In this document: one piece after another, positions 31,284 through 41,285 of the stretch | How positions within the stretch are numbered: the first letter of the stretch is position 1 | Layout of the letters: each line of letters starts with the position of its first letter | Assembly (NCBI RefSeq): GCF_014653175.1 | Contig: NZ_BNAG01000003.1 | Location: forward strand, 186,001-250,000 | Length of the DNA stretch: 64,000 nucleotides | Direction of reading: 5' to 3' | Source of the DNA: Roseivirga thermotolerans | Lineage (GTDB): Bacteria > Bacteroidota > Bacteroidia > Cytophagales > Cyclobacteriaceae | Notes under the pieces: generated by a model | The model's input: the letters and a program-made list of their open reading frames with translations, nothing else | What the model was told of the DNA's origin: nothing | The model's database searches: none | Program-made: the position numbers and the translations under genes

Positions 31284-31463
31284 ATGGCGAAGGTTATTAT
31301 TACGCAAACAAGAAGTACCATCGACAGACCTGAAAAACAAAAAAGAACTATTCAGGCACTCGGTTTAGGTAAAATCAACCGTTCAGTTGAGGTAGAACTT
31401 ACTCCTCAAATTGCCGGTATGATCGATAAAGTAAATCACCTTGTATCTGTAAAGGAAGCATAA
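31284..31463 (+). CDS. rpmD: 50S ribosomal protein L30
   Basis: A 59-residue protein in the expected place between rpsE and rplO. It starts [16 protein letters not shown] and contains [18 protein letters not shown], the L30 signature. The ATG is 6 bases after the rpsE stop and the TAA is one base before rplO. Confidence 0.96.
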   Translation: MAKVIITQTRSTIDRPEKQKRTIQALGLGKINRSVEVELTPQIAGMIDKVNHLVSVKEA

Positions 31464-31464
31464 G

Positions 31465-31911
31465 ATGAAACTGAATACATTAAAACCTGCAGAAGGTTCT
31501 ACAAAATCAAATAAAAGGGTAGGTAGAGGCCAGGGATCCGGTAGAGGTGGAACCTCTACAAGAGGACACAAAGGTGCCAAATCAAGATCAGGTTATTCAA
31601 GAAAGGCCGGTTTTGAAGGTGGTCAGATGCCTCTTCAGAGAAGAGTGCCTAAGTTCGGTTTCAATAGCCCTAACAGAACAGAGTATAAAGCCATCAACCT
31701 TGATACTATTCAGCAGTTGGTAGACCAGTCTGGTGAGTCAGTGATCAATCTGGAAGTACTAGCCTCTCATGGCTTGGCTGCTAAGAATGACCTCATCAAG
31801 GTGTTGGGCAGAGGAGAGCTTAAGTCAAAAGTAGAAGTGACAGCACATAAATTCTCTGCTACTGCTGAGGCAGCTATTGAGAAAGTAGGAGGTACTGTTA
31901 CAAAGCTTTAA
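31465..31911 (+). CDS. rplO: 50S ribosomal protein L15
   Basis: A 148-residue protein with the Gly/Arg-rich N-terminal tail GRGQGSGRGGTSTRGHKGAK and the conserved GFEGGQMPLQRRVPKFGF. It precedes secY by 4 bases, as in most spc operons. Confidence 0.98.
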   Translation: MKLNTLKPAEGSTKSNKRVGRGQGSGRGGTSTRGHKGAKSRSGYSRKAGFEGGQMPLQRRVPKFGFNSPNRTEYKAINLDTIQQLVDQSGESVINLEVLASHGLAAKNDLIKVLGRGELKSKVEVTAHKFSATAEAAIEKVGGTVTKL

Positions 31912-31915
31912 TTCA

Positions 31916-33244
31916 ATGAAGAAATTCATCACCACCATAAAGAATATTTTTTCCATTGAGGAACTAAGAAATAGAATCCTAGCCACGCTAGGATTCCTCG
32001 TCATTTTCAGACTAGGGTCTTTTGTTGTACTACCTGGTGTAGATCCCAACTTATTGACCGATGCTGATGGTGGTATTTTTGGTATCCTCAACGCATTGTT
32101 AGGAGGTTCTTTTAGCAGAGCTTCCATTTTTGGATTAGGTATTATGCCTTACATCTCAGCATCTATTGTGATTCAGCTGATGACTGTGGCCGTGCCTAGC
32201 TTCCAGAAAATGCAAAAAGAGGGAGAATCAGGAAGAAAGAAGCTCACACAAATTACGCGGGTACTAACTATACTGGTTACTCTTGCTCAAAGTGTGGGAT
32301 ACATTAAGGTGACCATACTCAACGAAAACGCGTTGGCTCCCGGTGTAGATCCTACTTTCTTTATGATTACGGCCATGATTCTACTCACTTCAGGAACGAT
32401 GTTCTGTATGTGGTTAGGTGAGAAGATCACTGATAAGGGAATTGGAAACGGAATTTCAATGCTTATCATGATCGGAATTATCTCAAGCTTGCCTGCAGCG
32501 GCCATCAATGAGTTCTTTGTAACCAATGGTTTGAGCAGAGCAATCTTTACAGTAGTAGAAATATTAGTGTTGTTCGGAGTAGTAATTGTAACGGTAGCAT
32601 TGGTACAAGCCACGCGTAGAATTCCGGTACAATACGCCAAGCAAGTAGTAGGAGGCAAGGTATATGGCGGTCAGCGTCAGTTCATTCCTCTGAAAGTTAA
32701 TGCGGCAGGTGTTATGCCAATCATTTTTGCTCAGGCACTAATGATTCTTCCTACACTAATAGGTCAGATATGGGCAGAGAATAATGACTTTGCCGCTCGA
32801 ATGACCACCATGTTCTCGAATATTTACGGTTGGCAGTACAATGTGGTGTTTGCCATATTAATCATTGCCTTCACTTTCTTCTACACGGCCATTACCGTGA
32901 ACCCGTCTAGCATGGCTGACGATTTGAAGAGAAACGGAGGCTTTATTCCTGGTATTAAGCCGGGCAAACCAACCTCCGAATTTATAGGTGGAGTATTAGA
33001 TAAAATTACCCTTCCTGGCTCTGTGTTCTTAGCCATTATTGCGGTGCTTCCTGTGTTTGCCCGTAATGCAGGAGTTGGCGATGCATTCGCCCAGTTCTAT
33101 GGTGGAACCTCATTGCTCATTATGGTAGGTGTAATACTCGATACGCTACAGCAGATTGAGAGCTACCTGCTCATGAGACATTATGAAGGCATGATGAAGT
33201 CGGGCAAGATGAGAGGAAGATCTCAGAATGTAGCGGTGGCGTAA
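31916..33244 (+). CDS. secY: preprotein translocase subunit SecY
   Basis: The 442-residue, ten-helix channel subunit. The plug region follows FRLGSFVVLPGVDP, LGIMPYISASIVIQL is in helix 2, and RIPVQYAKQVVGG marks a cytoplasmic loop for ribosome and SecA contact. The C-terminus ends RGRSQNVAVA. It pairs with SecE, encoded at 7743. Confidence 0.98.
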   Translation: MKKFITTIKNIFSIEELRNRILATLGFLVIFRLGSFVVLPGVDPNLLTDADGGIFGILNALLGGSFSRASIFGLGIMPYISASIVIQLMTVAVPSFQKMQKEGESGRKKLTQITRVLTILVTLAQSVGYIKVTILNENALAPGVDPTFFMITAMILLTSGTMFCMWLGEKITDKGIGNGISMLIMIGIISSLPAAAINEFFVTNGLSRAIFTVVEILVLFGVVIVTVALVQATRRIPVQYAKQVVGGKVYGGQRQFIPLKVNAAGVMPIIFAQALMILPTLIGQIWAENNDFAARMTTMFSNIYGWQYNVVFAILIIAFTFFYTAITVNPSSMADDLKRNGGFIPGIKPGKPTSEFIGGVLDKITLPGSVFLAIIAVLPVFARNAGVGDAFAQFYGGTSLLIMVGVILDTLQQIESYLLMRHYEGMMKSGKMRGRSQNVAVA

Positions 33245-33246
33245 AT

Positions 33247-34020
33247 ATGATCTTTTACAAGACCGAAGAAGAGATTCAAAAAATACGTGAGAGTGCAGAC
33301 ATACTTGCCAGAGCTCACGGAGAAATAGCCAAGCTTATAAAGCCGGGCGTAAAAACCAAAGATCTCGATAAAGTTGCAGAAGAGTTTATCGCAGATCATG
33401 GGGCAACAGGTTCCTTTAAAGGTTACAATGGTTTCCCCGCCACGCTTTGTATATCCGTGAACGAAGTGGTTGTTCATGGGTTTCCGAGCGAGTATGAATT
33501 GAAAGACGGTGATATAATCTCTGTAGATTGTGGAGTCTTCTACCAAGGTTTTCATAGCGATTCCGCTTATACTTACCCCGTAGGAGACATTTCCCCAGAG
33601 ACTTTATCACTTCTAAAGGCAACGAAAGAGTCGTTGTATGTAGGTATTGAAGAAGCCAGGTTTGGTAACCGTATAGGAGACTTAGCCTATGCCATCCAGA
33701 AGTATGTAGAAGACAGAGGTTACTCTGTGGTTCGCGAGTTGGTAGGACATGGCTTAGGCAGAAGCTTACATGAAGGGCCTGAGGTGCCCAATTATGGTAA
33801 GCGCGGTAGAGGACCAAAACTAAACGAAGGTTTGGTTATTGCCATTGAACCAATGGTAAACTTGGGGGCTCGACAAATTGTGCAAGAGAGCGATGGATGG
33901 ACGATCAGAACAAGAGATCGTAAGCCATCAGCCCATTTTGAACATACCGTGGCCATCTTCAAAGATCGTACTGAAATATTGACAAGTCATCAATATATAG
34001 AAGAAGTAGTAAAGTTTTAA
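33247..34020 (+). CDS. map: methionine aminopeptidase, type I
   Basis: A 257-residue enzyme removing the initiator Met. The metal ligands are visible: Asp in SVDCGV, Asp in [12 protein letters not shown], His in [11 protein letters not shown], Glu in AIEPM and Glu in HFEHTVAI. It lacks the N-terminal zinc-finger extension. Between secY (2 bases) and infA (1 base). Confidence 0.97.
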   Translation: MIFYKTEEEIQKIRESADILARAHGEIAKLIKPGVKTKDLDKVAEEFIADHGATGSFKGYNGFPATLCISVNEVVVHGFPSEYELKDGDIISVDCGVFYQGFHSDSAYTYPVGDISPETLSLLKATKESLYVGIEEARFGNRIGDLAYAIQKYVEDRGYSVVRELVGHGLGRSLHEGPEVPNYGKRGRGPKLNEGLVIAIEPMVNLGARQIVQESDGWTIRTRDRKPSAHFEHTVAIFKDRTEILTSHQYIEEVVKF

Positions 34021-34021
34021 C

Positions 34022-34240
34022 ATGGCTAAACAAGGATCTATTGAGCAAGACGGAACGATCGTAGAGGCACTGCCTAACGCTACGTTTCGTGTTGAGCTGG
34101 AAAATGGACATGTGGTGTTGGCTCACATCTCAGGAAAAATGAGAATGCACTACATTAAGATTTTACCGGGCGACAGAGTAAAACTGGAGATGTCGCCTTA
34201 TGATTTAACAAAAGGAAGAATTACTTACAGGTATAAATAA
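34022..34240 (+). CDS. infA: translation initiation factor IF-1
   Basis: A 72-residue OB-fold factor that closes the A site during initiation. [34 protein letters not shown]-type sequence and the ending [12 protein letters not shown] are diagnostic. Confidence 0.98.
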   Translation: MAKQGSIEQDGTIVEALPNATFRVELENGHVVLAHISGKMRMHYIKILPGDRVKLEMSPYDLTKGRITYRYK

Positions 34241-34246
34241 CGAAAC

Positions 34247-34363
34247 ATGAAAGTAAAAGCGTCTATCAAGAAGCGTAGTGCCGATTGTAAGATAATCCGC
34301 AGAAACGGAAAGTTGTACGTGATTAACAAGAAGAATCCTAGATTCAAACAAAGACAAGGGTAA
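34247..34363 (+). CDS. rpmJ: 50S ribosomal protein L36
   Basis: A 38-residue protein, [20 protein letters not shown] at the start and NPRFKQRQG at the end. Of the four zinc ligands of the C+ form (CxxC, C, H) only one Cys remains, so this is a zinc-free variant. It sits 6 bases after infA and 2 bases before rpsM. Confidence 0.96.
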   Translation: MKVKASIKKRSADCKIIRRNGKLYVINKKNPRFKQRQG

Positions 34364-34365
34364 TT

Positions 34366-34743
34366 ATGGCAAGGATTGCAGGAGTAGATATTCCAGATCA
34401 CAAGAGAGCCGAAATTGGTTTAACCTATATTTTCGGTATTGGTCGTAGCTCAGCCAACTACATATTGGCAAAGGCAGGTATTGATGTAAATACTAAAATT
34501 GGCGACCTGGACGATGACCAACAGAAAGACATCAGAACCATCATCAGTGAAGAGTTCAAAATAGAAGGTGTTCTTAAGTCAGAGGTTCAAATGAACATCA
34601 AGCGATTGATGGACATTGGCTGTTACAGAGGTTTGAGACACAGAAAAGGACTTCCTGTTCGTGGTCAGCATACCAAAAACAACGCCAGAACCAGAAAAGG
34701 AAAGAGAAAGACGGTTGCTAACAAGAAAAAGGCAACTAAGTAA
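34366..34743 (+). CDS. rpsM: 30S ribosomal protein S13
   Basis: A 125-residue head protein contacting the P-site t[23 protein letters not shown] and [20 protein letters not shown] are the signatures, followed by a basic tail. Confidence 0.98.
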   Translation: MARIAGVDIPDHKRAEIGLTYIFGIGRSSANYILAKAGIDVNTKIGDLDDDQQKDIRTIISEEFKIEGVLKSEVQMNIKRLMDIGCYRGLRHRKGLPVRGQHTKNNARTRKGKRKTVANKKKATK

Positions 34744-34779
34744 TAGGTAAGTTTTTAATGCCGAAAAAGATATTTGAAG

Positions 34780-35172
34780 ATGGCTCAAAAAAGAAAAGAT
34801 AAAGCTAAGAAAAGAGTAGTGCAGGTTGATGCTCTTGGGCAGGCGCACATCAAGGCGTCTTTCAACAACATCATCATCTCTTTGACCAATCAGCAAGGAC
34901 AGGTTATTTCTTGGGCTTCTGCCGGAAAAATGGGCTTTAAGGGTTCTAAAAAGAACACTCCTTATGCTGCTCAGATGGCCGCTCAAAACTGTGCGCAGGC
35001 TGCGTACGACCTTGGTTTAAGAAAAGTTGAGGTTTTTGTGAAAGGTCCTGGTGCAGGTCGTGAATCTGCAATCAGAACTATCCAGAATGTTGGAATTGAA
35101 GTAACTGTTATTAGAGACGTTACTCCGCTTCCGCACAACGGATGCCGTCCACCTAAAAGAAGAAGAGTTTAA
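34780..35172 (+). CDS. rpsK: 30S ribosomal protein S11
   Basis: A 130-residue platform protein. [19 protein letters not shown] and the C-terminal [19 protein letters not shown] are conserved. I chose the ATG at 34780; an in-frame TTG two codons earlier is less likely. Confidence 0.97.
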   Translation: MAQKRKDKAKKRVVQVDALGQAHIKASFNNIIISLTNQQGQVISWASAGKMGFKGSKKNTPYAAQMAAQNCAQAAYDLGLRKVEVFVKGPGAGRESAIRTIQNVGIEVTVIRDVTPLPHNGCRPPKRRRV

Positions 35173-35190
35173 TTAAGAATTTAAGAAGTA

Positions 35191-35796
35191 ATGGCAAGAT
35201 ATAAAGGACCAAAGGCTAAAATCGCGAGAAGGTTTAACGATCCTATTTTCGGTCATAGCAAAGCATTACAAAAGAAAGCTTATCCTCCCGGCCAGCACGG
35301 TCGTGGTAGAAGAAGAAAGCAGTCTGAATACGCTATCCAGTTAATGGAGAAGCAAAAAGCCAAGTATACTTACGGGGTGCTTGAAAAGCAGTTTGCTAAC
35401 TTGTTCGACAAAGCTTCAAGAAAATCTGGAGTTACCGGTGAAATCTTACTTCAATTATTGGAAGCAAGATTGGATAACCTGGTGTTCAGATTAGGAATTG
35501 CACCTACAAGAAGGGCTGCAAGACAGTTGGTGTCTCACAAACACATTACCGTAAACGGTGAGATTGTGAACATTCCTTCATACCATGTATTGCCTGGCGA
35601 TGTAGTTGCAGTTAGAGAGAAGTCTAAGTCATTGGAGCTTATCTCTGATAGCGTAGCAGCTAACACTGCTCAGAGATACCCATGGTTAGAGTTCAATAAG
35701 TCGGAATTGGCTGGTAAAATGATTAATGTTCCTACAAGAGAAGATATTCCTGAGAACATTAAAGAGCAGCTAATTGTCGAGCTTTACTCTAAGTAA
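35191..35796 (+). CDS. rpsD: 30S ribosomal protein S4
   Basis: A 201-residue primary 16S rRNA binder. [15 protein letters not shown] at the start; the S4 RNA-binding domain [20 protein letters not shown] and [16 protein letters not shown] is near residues 90-135. It lacks zinc-ligand cysteines. Confidence 0.98.
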   Translation: MARYKGPKAKIARRFNDPIFGHSKALQKKAYPPGQHGRGRRRKQSEYAIQLMEKQKAKYTYGVLEKQFANLFDKASRKSGVTGEILLQLLEARLDNLVFRLGIAPTRRAARQLVSHKHITVNGEIVNIPSYHVLPGDVVAVREKSKSLELISDSVAANTAQRYPWLEFNKSELAGKMINVPTREDIPENIKEQLIVELYSK

Positions 35797-35826
35797 TCTA
35801 TTTTAGAACATTAAAACATTACATAT

Positions 35827-36816
35827 ATGTCAATACTTGCATTTCAAATCCCGGAGAAAGTGGTGATGGAAAAGGCTGACGATTTTCACGGTCAGTTTAT
35901 CTTCAAACCCCTTGAAAAAGGCTACGGGGTTACTATTGGTAATGCACTGAGAAGAATATTGCTTTCTTCTCTGGAGGGCTATGCCATCACAGGAATTAAA
36001 ATTCCTGGTGTATTGCACGAGTTCTCTACCATTGAAGGTGTTGTAGAAGATGTTTCTGAAATTATTTTGAACCTCAAGAAAGTAAGGTTTAAGAAAATCT
36101 CAGACACTGTAGATAACAAGATCAATGTGGTTATCGAAGGGCAGGATAAATTCAATGCGGGTGATATTGGGAAATTCACCAGTGCGTTCGAAATCCTTAA
36201 CCCCGAAGATGTGGTTTGTCACTTTGATCCATCAGTGAAGTTCGAAATTGAACTAACCATTGAAAAAGGCAGAGGATACCTCCCTGCCGAAGAAAATAAG
36301 CCAAGCGAGCAAGTATTCGGTTATATCCCAATCGATGCCATTTTTACGCCAATCAAAAACGTAAAGTATAGCGTTGAAAACACCAGGGTAGAGCAGAAGA
36401 CTGACTACGAAATGCTCATCTTGGATATTAAAACCGATGGTTCTATCCACCCTGAGAATGCATTGAAGGGTGCCGCTCACATACTTATTCAGCACTTCAT
36501 GCTGTTCTCAGATCAGAATATGATTCTGGAAACTGGTGCATTGGATGAGCCTGAGCAGGTAGATGAAGAAATGCTTCATATGCGCAAGCTATTGAAGACT
36601 TCTCTGAACGATCTCGACCTTTCAGTAAGAGCATACAACTGCTTGAAAGCAGCCGATGTACGCACTTTGGGAGATTTGGTAAGATTAGAGATTTCTGATA
36701 TGATGAAGTTCAGAAACTTTGGTAAGAAATCTTTGGCAGAGCTAGAGCAACTAGTTGCTGAGAAGAACTTGACCTTCGGTATGGATTTGTCGAAATATAA
36801 ATTGGACGAGGAATAA
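35827..36816 (+). CDS. rpoA: RNA polymerase alpha subunit
   Basis: A 329-residue subunit. The N-terminal assembly domain has [20 protein letters not shown]; the C-terminal DNA- and activator-binding domain (about 250-329) has [20 protein letters not shown] and [15 protein letters not shown]. It is flanked by rpsD and rplQ as in the alpha operon. Confidence 0.98.
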   Translation: MSILAFQIPEKVVMEKADDFHGQFIFKPLEKGYGVTIGNALRRILLSSLEGYAITGIKIPGVLHEFSTIEGVVEDVSEIILNLKKVRFKKISDTVDNKINVVIEGQDKFNAGDIGKFTSAFEILNPEDVVCHFDPSVKFEIELTIEKGRGYLPAEENKPSEQVFGYIPIDAIFTPIKNVKYSVENTRVEQKTDYEMLILDIKTDGSIHPENALKGAAHILIQHFMLFSDQNMILETGALDEPEQVDEEMLHMRKLLKTSLNDLDLSVRAYNCLKAADVRTLGDLVRLEISDMMKFRNFGKKSLAELEQLVAEKNLTFGMDLSKYKLDEE

Positions 36817-36819
36817 CAG

Positions 36820-37404
36820 ATGAGACACGGGAAGAAATTTAATCATTTAGGTAGAACAGCGGCTCACAGAAAAGCAATGCTGTCTAACATGGCTTCTTCT
36901 TTGATTCTTCACAAGAGAATCACAACCACAGTAGCCAAGGCTAAAGCTTTGAGAAAATATGTGGAGCCTTTGATCACCAGAGCTAAGAACGATACCACTC
37001 ACTCAAGAAGAATGGTGTTCTCTTACCTTCAGGACAAAGAGTCTGTTACCACGTTGTTCAATGAAGTAGCCGAAAAAGTAGCAACCAGACCAGGTGGTTA
37101 CACAAGAATTATCAAAACAGGCAACCGTCTGGGTGATAATGCGGATATGTGTATCATAGAGTTGGTTGACTTCAACGAGCTATTGCTTGGTGAAACCAAG
37201 GAAGAAAAGAAAACTACCCGAAGAAGCAGAAGAGGCGGTAAAAAATCGGGCGAAGCCAAGGAAGCAACAGCTACCGAAGCCAAAGCCGAAAAGAAAGCCG
37301 CTAAGGAGGAGAAGAAAGAAGAAGCACCTGCAGAGCCTAAGGCGGAAGCTGCTGCCGAACCGGAAGCTCCTGCTGCTGATGAGGAAAAGAAAAGCGAAGA
37401 GTAA
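36820..37404 (+). CDS. rplQ: 50S ribosomal protein L17 with charged C-terminal extension
   Basis: A 194-residue L17. Residues 1-about 125 are the conserved protein ([32 protein letters not shown]). The last about 65 residues are a low-complexity Lys/Glu/Ala tail, [20 protein letters not shown] and on, probably disordered; such tails are common in Bacteroidota L17. Last gene of the cluster. Confidence 0.97.
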   Translation: MRHGKKFNHLGRTAAHRKAMLSNMASSLILHKRITTTVAKAKALRKYVEPLITRAKNDTTHSRRMVFSYLQDKESVTTLFNEVAEKVATRPGGYTRIIKTGNRLGDNADMCIIELVDFNELLLGETKEEKKTTRRSRRGGKKSGEAKEATATEAKAEKKAAKEEKKEEAPAEPKAEAAAEPEAPAADEEKKSEE

Positions 37405-37427
37405 TTGTATAAATTACCAGATATTGA

Positions 37428-37460
37428 AAAGGGATTGGACGAAAGTTCAATCCCTTTTTT
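37428..37460 (+). terminator. terminator after rplQ
   Basis: AAAGGGATTGGA (37428-37439) pairs with TTCAATCCCTTT (37446-37457) around CGAAAG, followed by T residues. It closes the ribosomal cluster. Confidence 0.92.
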
Positions 37461-37467
37461 ATTAGGT

Positions 37468-37498
37468 TTTGCTCCCTAACAAATACACATTATTTTTG
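37468..37498 (+). promoter_or_regulatory. promoter of carA-eno
   Basis: TTTG at 37468-37471, 19 bases, then TATTTTTG at 37491-37498: a perfect Bacteroidota promoter. It lies so close to the first carA ATG (37503) that translation probably begins at the ATG at 37530. Confidence 0.85.
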
Positions 37499-37529
37499 CA
37501 CGATGCGTCAAACGCAAGCCAATCAAGAT

Positions 37530-38642
37530 ATGTCTCAAAATTCATTCGATCAATCACAAAAAAAAGCGGTTTTACTCCTGGCAGACGGTTCTCGTTTCGA
37601 AGGTGTAGCCATAGGTAAAATTGGAACAGCAGGCGGAGAAATCTGCTTCAACACCGGAATGACCGGGTATCAGGAGATCTACACAGACCCTTCCTATTAC
37701 GGCCAGATTGTAGTGAACACTACCTCTCATATAGGCAATTACGGTGTGGAAGACAGCGAACAAGAGTCTGACAGTCCGAAAATCAGAGGATTGGTAGTAA
37801 ATACCTTCTCTCAGGATTTTAGCCGCCCTACCGGTACCGACTCGTTGCAGAACTACCTCGACAAAAACAACATTGTAGGTATTTCTGAGCTGGATACTCG
37901 TTTGCTGGTAAGGCACATACGAAGTAAAGGAGCCATGAATGCCATCATATCTTCAGAAGATCTTTCTGACGAAGAATTGGCCGCTAAACTGGCTGAGGTG
38001 CCCAATATGGAAGGTCTTGAGCTTTCCTCTTTTGTATCTACCAAAGAACCTTACTTTGTCGGTGAAGAGTCTGCGCCTTACCGTGTGGCCGTGCTAGACC
38101 TTGGGGTTAAAACCAGCATACTCAAGCACCTGGCCAGTAGAGGTACTTATCTGAAAGTGTTCCCCGCCAAAACAAGTTTTCAGGAAATGGAGCAGTGGAA
38201 TCCTCATGGATACTTCCTGTCCAATGGTCCTGGCGATCCTTCGGCAATGGATTATGCCATTGAAACCGCGAAGAAAATTATGGCTGCCGACAAGCCACTA
38301 TTTGGAATATGCCTGGGGCATCAGATCATCTCTTTGGCGTGCGGAGTGTCCACTTTTAAAATGCACAATGGTCACAGAGGGCTTAACCATCCGGTAAAGA
38401 ACCTGGTGTCGGGCAAGAGCGAAGTGACCTCTCAGAACCATGGTTTTGCCGTGAGTCGAGAAGAGGTTGAGAAGTCAGGTATACTCGAGCTTACACACAT
38501 TAACCTCAATGACAATACATGCGCTGGTATTCAGGTTAAGGGTAAGAAAACGTTTTCCGTACAATATCACCCAGAGTCTTCTCCGGGCCCTCACGATTCA
38601 CGTTATTTGTTCGATCAATTTATCAACCTATTCAAATCATAA
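37530..38642 (+). CDS. carA: carbamoyl-phosphate synthase small (glutaminase) subunit
   Basis: A 370-residue glutaminase that supplies ammonia to CarB for pyrimidine and arginine synthesis. FEGVAIGKIGTAGGEICFNT opens the N-terminal domain; the class I glutaminase domain has the catalytic Cys in FGICLGHQI and His/Glu in SVQYHPESSPGP. The ATG at 37503 is in frame, but the promoter position favours 37530. No carB is present in the window. eno follows after 12 bases. Confidence 0.95.
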   Translation: MSQNSFDQSQKKAVLLLADGSRFEGVAIGKIGTAGGEICFNTGMTGYQEIYTDPSYYGQIVVNTTSHIGNYGVEDSEQESDSPKIRGLVVNTFSQDFSRPTGTDSLQNYLDKNNIVGISELDTRLLVRHIRSKGAMNAIISSEDLSDEELAAKLAEVPNMEGLELSSFVSTKEPYFVGEESAPYRVAVLDLGVKTSILKHLASRGTYLKVFPAKTSFQEMEQWNPHGYFLSNGPGDPSAMDYAIETAKKIMAADKPLFGICLGHQIISLACGVSTFKMHNGHRGLNHPVKNLVSGKSEVTSQNHGFAVSREEVEKSGILELTHINLNDNTCAGIQVKGKKTFSVQYHPESSPGPHDSRYLFDQFINLFKS

Positions 38643-39944
<1,302 letters not shown>

Positions 39945-39990
39945 TACCTGGGTACAGAGTATCTGGTACATAGACTTTAGATATAAATAG

Positions 39991-40016
39991 AGCATCTCAT
40001 TTGAGGTGCTTTTTTT
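39991..40016 (+). terminator. terminator after eno
   Basis: AGCATCTCA (39991-39999) pairs with TGAGGTGCT (40002-40010) with one G-U pair, followed by seven T residues. Confidence 0.88.
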
Positions 40017-40061
40017 ATGTCCTCCTCTTGTGAGCAATTTTCTGGCAGATGCTGTTTCCGC

Positions 40062-40215
40062 TAACTTTGCCCCAAGGGTGTTTGCATGCACATTCCTCCG
40101 TGGAGAAGAAGGTTAGGAGGGTTGGACTTTTGAATCGAAGCAAATTGTTCTAATCTCCATAGCTTGCCCAGGAATAGCAAGTTGGCAGCCCTGAAGCTAT
40201 CTGGGCTGCAGGATT
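40062..40215 (+). ncRNA. candidate small RNA between eno and ftsB
   Basis: The 39945-40261 gap has no open frame of interest but has an isolated -7 box TAACTTTG (40062-40069) with TTTC at the -33 position, followed by about 140 bases with several stems: CCTCC/GGAGG, CTTGC/GCAAG (40163-40180 region) and a perfect 7-bp hairpin GCAGCCC/GGGCTGC at 40185-40209. It does not carry the SRP RNA, RNase P or tmRNA core motifs. It may be a small RNA or simply a long ftsB leader. Confidence 0.35.
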
Positions 40216-40249
40216 TCAAAACTCATTGACTTTCAACTCAAAACTTCCG

Positions 40250-40257
40250 TATCTTTA
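40250..40257 (+). promoter_or_regulatory. possible -7 box before the ftsB/divIC gene
   Basis: TATCTTTA differs from TAnnTTTG in one base and lies only 4 bases before the ATG, so it would give a nearly leaderless mRNA. No good -33 element is present. Confidence 0.3.
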
Positions 40258-40261
40258 ACCT

Positions 40262-40561
40262 ATGAATCCTTTCACCAGAATTCCGAAAGTTTTGAAGAAC
40301 TACTACGTACTTTTCGGTCTGTTCTTCGTTTTTTGGATGATTTTCATCGATTCGAACGATGTATTATCCCAGTTTAGAATGGCCAGCAGGCTAAATGAAC
40401 TGAAGGCTGAAAAAGAATACTACCTGCAGAAAAAGCAAGAAGTACTCAAAGACAGGGAGGAGCTGAGCACAAACAAAGAGCTGCTCGAAAAATTTGCCCG
40501 CGAAAAATACATGATGCGGAAACAGAGTGAAGACCTCTACGTTATAGTAACAGAAGATTAA
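40262..40561 (+). CDS. FtsB/DivIC septum formation initiator family protein
   Basis: A 99-residue single-spanning division protein. A short cytoplasmic N-terminus is followed by one membrane helix (YYVLFGLFFVFWMIFI, about residues 14-29) and a periplasmic coiled coil (about 38-75, LNELKAEKEYYLQKKQEVLK), ending EKFAREKYMMRKQSEDLYVI, the FtsB/DivIC signature. These proteins bind FtsL and FtsQ in the divisome. The position after eno is also common for ftsB in other phyla. Confidence 0.85.
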   Translation: MNPFTRIPKVLKNYYVLFGLFFVFWMIFIDSNDVLSQFRMASRLNELKAEKEYYLQKKQEVLKDREELSTNKELLEKFAREKYMMRKQSEDLYVIVTED

Positions 40562-40564
40562 ACG

Positions 40565-40588
40565 AAGTCCTCAGCCGAGGACTTTTTT
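40565..40588 (+). terminator. terminator after the ftsB/divIC gene
   Basis: AAGTCCTC (40565-40572), loop AGCC, GAGGACTT (40577-40584), then T residues. It ends 5 bases before the next start codon. Confidence 0.85.
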
Positions 40589-40593
40589 AGTAT

Positions 40594-41166
40594 ATGAAAA
40601 AACTGTTTTATTCCATCGTATTGCTAAGCCTCTCGAGCAGCCTTCTGGGGCAGGTTTACTTTGAGGAGGAAGAAGCCGACTCGCTTCAATTCAAAGATCG
40701 GTTATTCTTTGGTGGTAACTTTTCAGCTAACCTTGGTTTTGGCGGAGGGTCATCGTTTGTAGATATCTCTCCACTTGTTGGCTATATGGTTAATACTGAT
40801 TTTTCGGTGGGGGTAGGAGCTACTTATCTCTATGTTTCCAGAGAGTTTATTATTCTGCCCGGCAATGATCGGTTCAGAGTTTCGAATAGTGTGTATGGGG
40901 GAAGGGCATTCCTCAGGCACACGGTTATTGAAAATTACTTTGCTCATGGTGAGGTAGAAACCCTCAATACGGAGGTGCCTCTTAACGATGGCTCTAACCG
41001 CACCACCAGAGAGTGGGTGCCGGGGGTGTTTATTGGGGGCGGAACTTTTCAACCCATTTTTGCCAGAGGAGGAGTAAATATTACAGTGCTCTATAATTTG
41101 GCTTACGATTCCATTCGGTCACCCTATGGTAGTGCGTGGGTTTTTCGATTTGGTGTTACTTTTTAA
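40594..41166 (+). CDS. small outer-membrane beta-barrel protein
   Basis: A 190-residue unknown. A signal peptide (about 1-19, ending LLGQ) is followed by alternating short strands (FFGGNFSANLGFGGGSSF, VGYMVNTDFSVGVGATYLYV) and a terminal Phe (WVFRFGVTF), as in outer-membrane barrels of about eight strands. The start codon lies just past the terminator of the preceding gene, so expression needs readthrough or a promoter I could not identify. Function unknown. Confidence 0.75.
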   Translation: MKKLFYSIVLLSLSSSLLGQVYFEEEEADSLQFKDRLFFGGNFSANLGFGGGSSFVDISPLVGYMVNTDFSVGVGATYLYVSREFIILPGNDRFRVSNSVYGGRAFLRHTVIENYFAHGEVETLNTEVPLNDGSNRTTREWVPGVFIGGGTFQPIFARGGVNITVLYNLAYDSIRSPYGSAWVFRFGVTF

Positions 41167-41285
41167 GCCAGGGGCTAAGGAGGTTTCTCTTTCTTAAATT
41201 GTAGTGAGATATATCTAAACAGGGTTTCGGGCAACAGACCTTCTTCCGATTCACTCATTGGTTCCAAGGCTCCATATAAGGTTGG

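Noticed and set aside
37503-37529. Earlier ATG of carA
   Set aside because: It is only 4 bases after the -7 box, so it would be leaderless; 37530 gives a normal N-terminus. The choice is not proven.
40062-40215. SRP RNA or tmRNA between eno and ftsB
   Set aside because: The conserved SRP apical motif and the tmRNA end sequences are not present, so only a generic small RNA candidate is reported.
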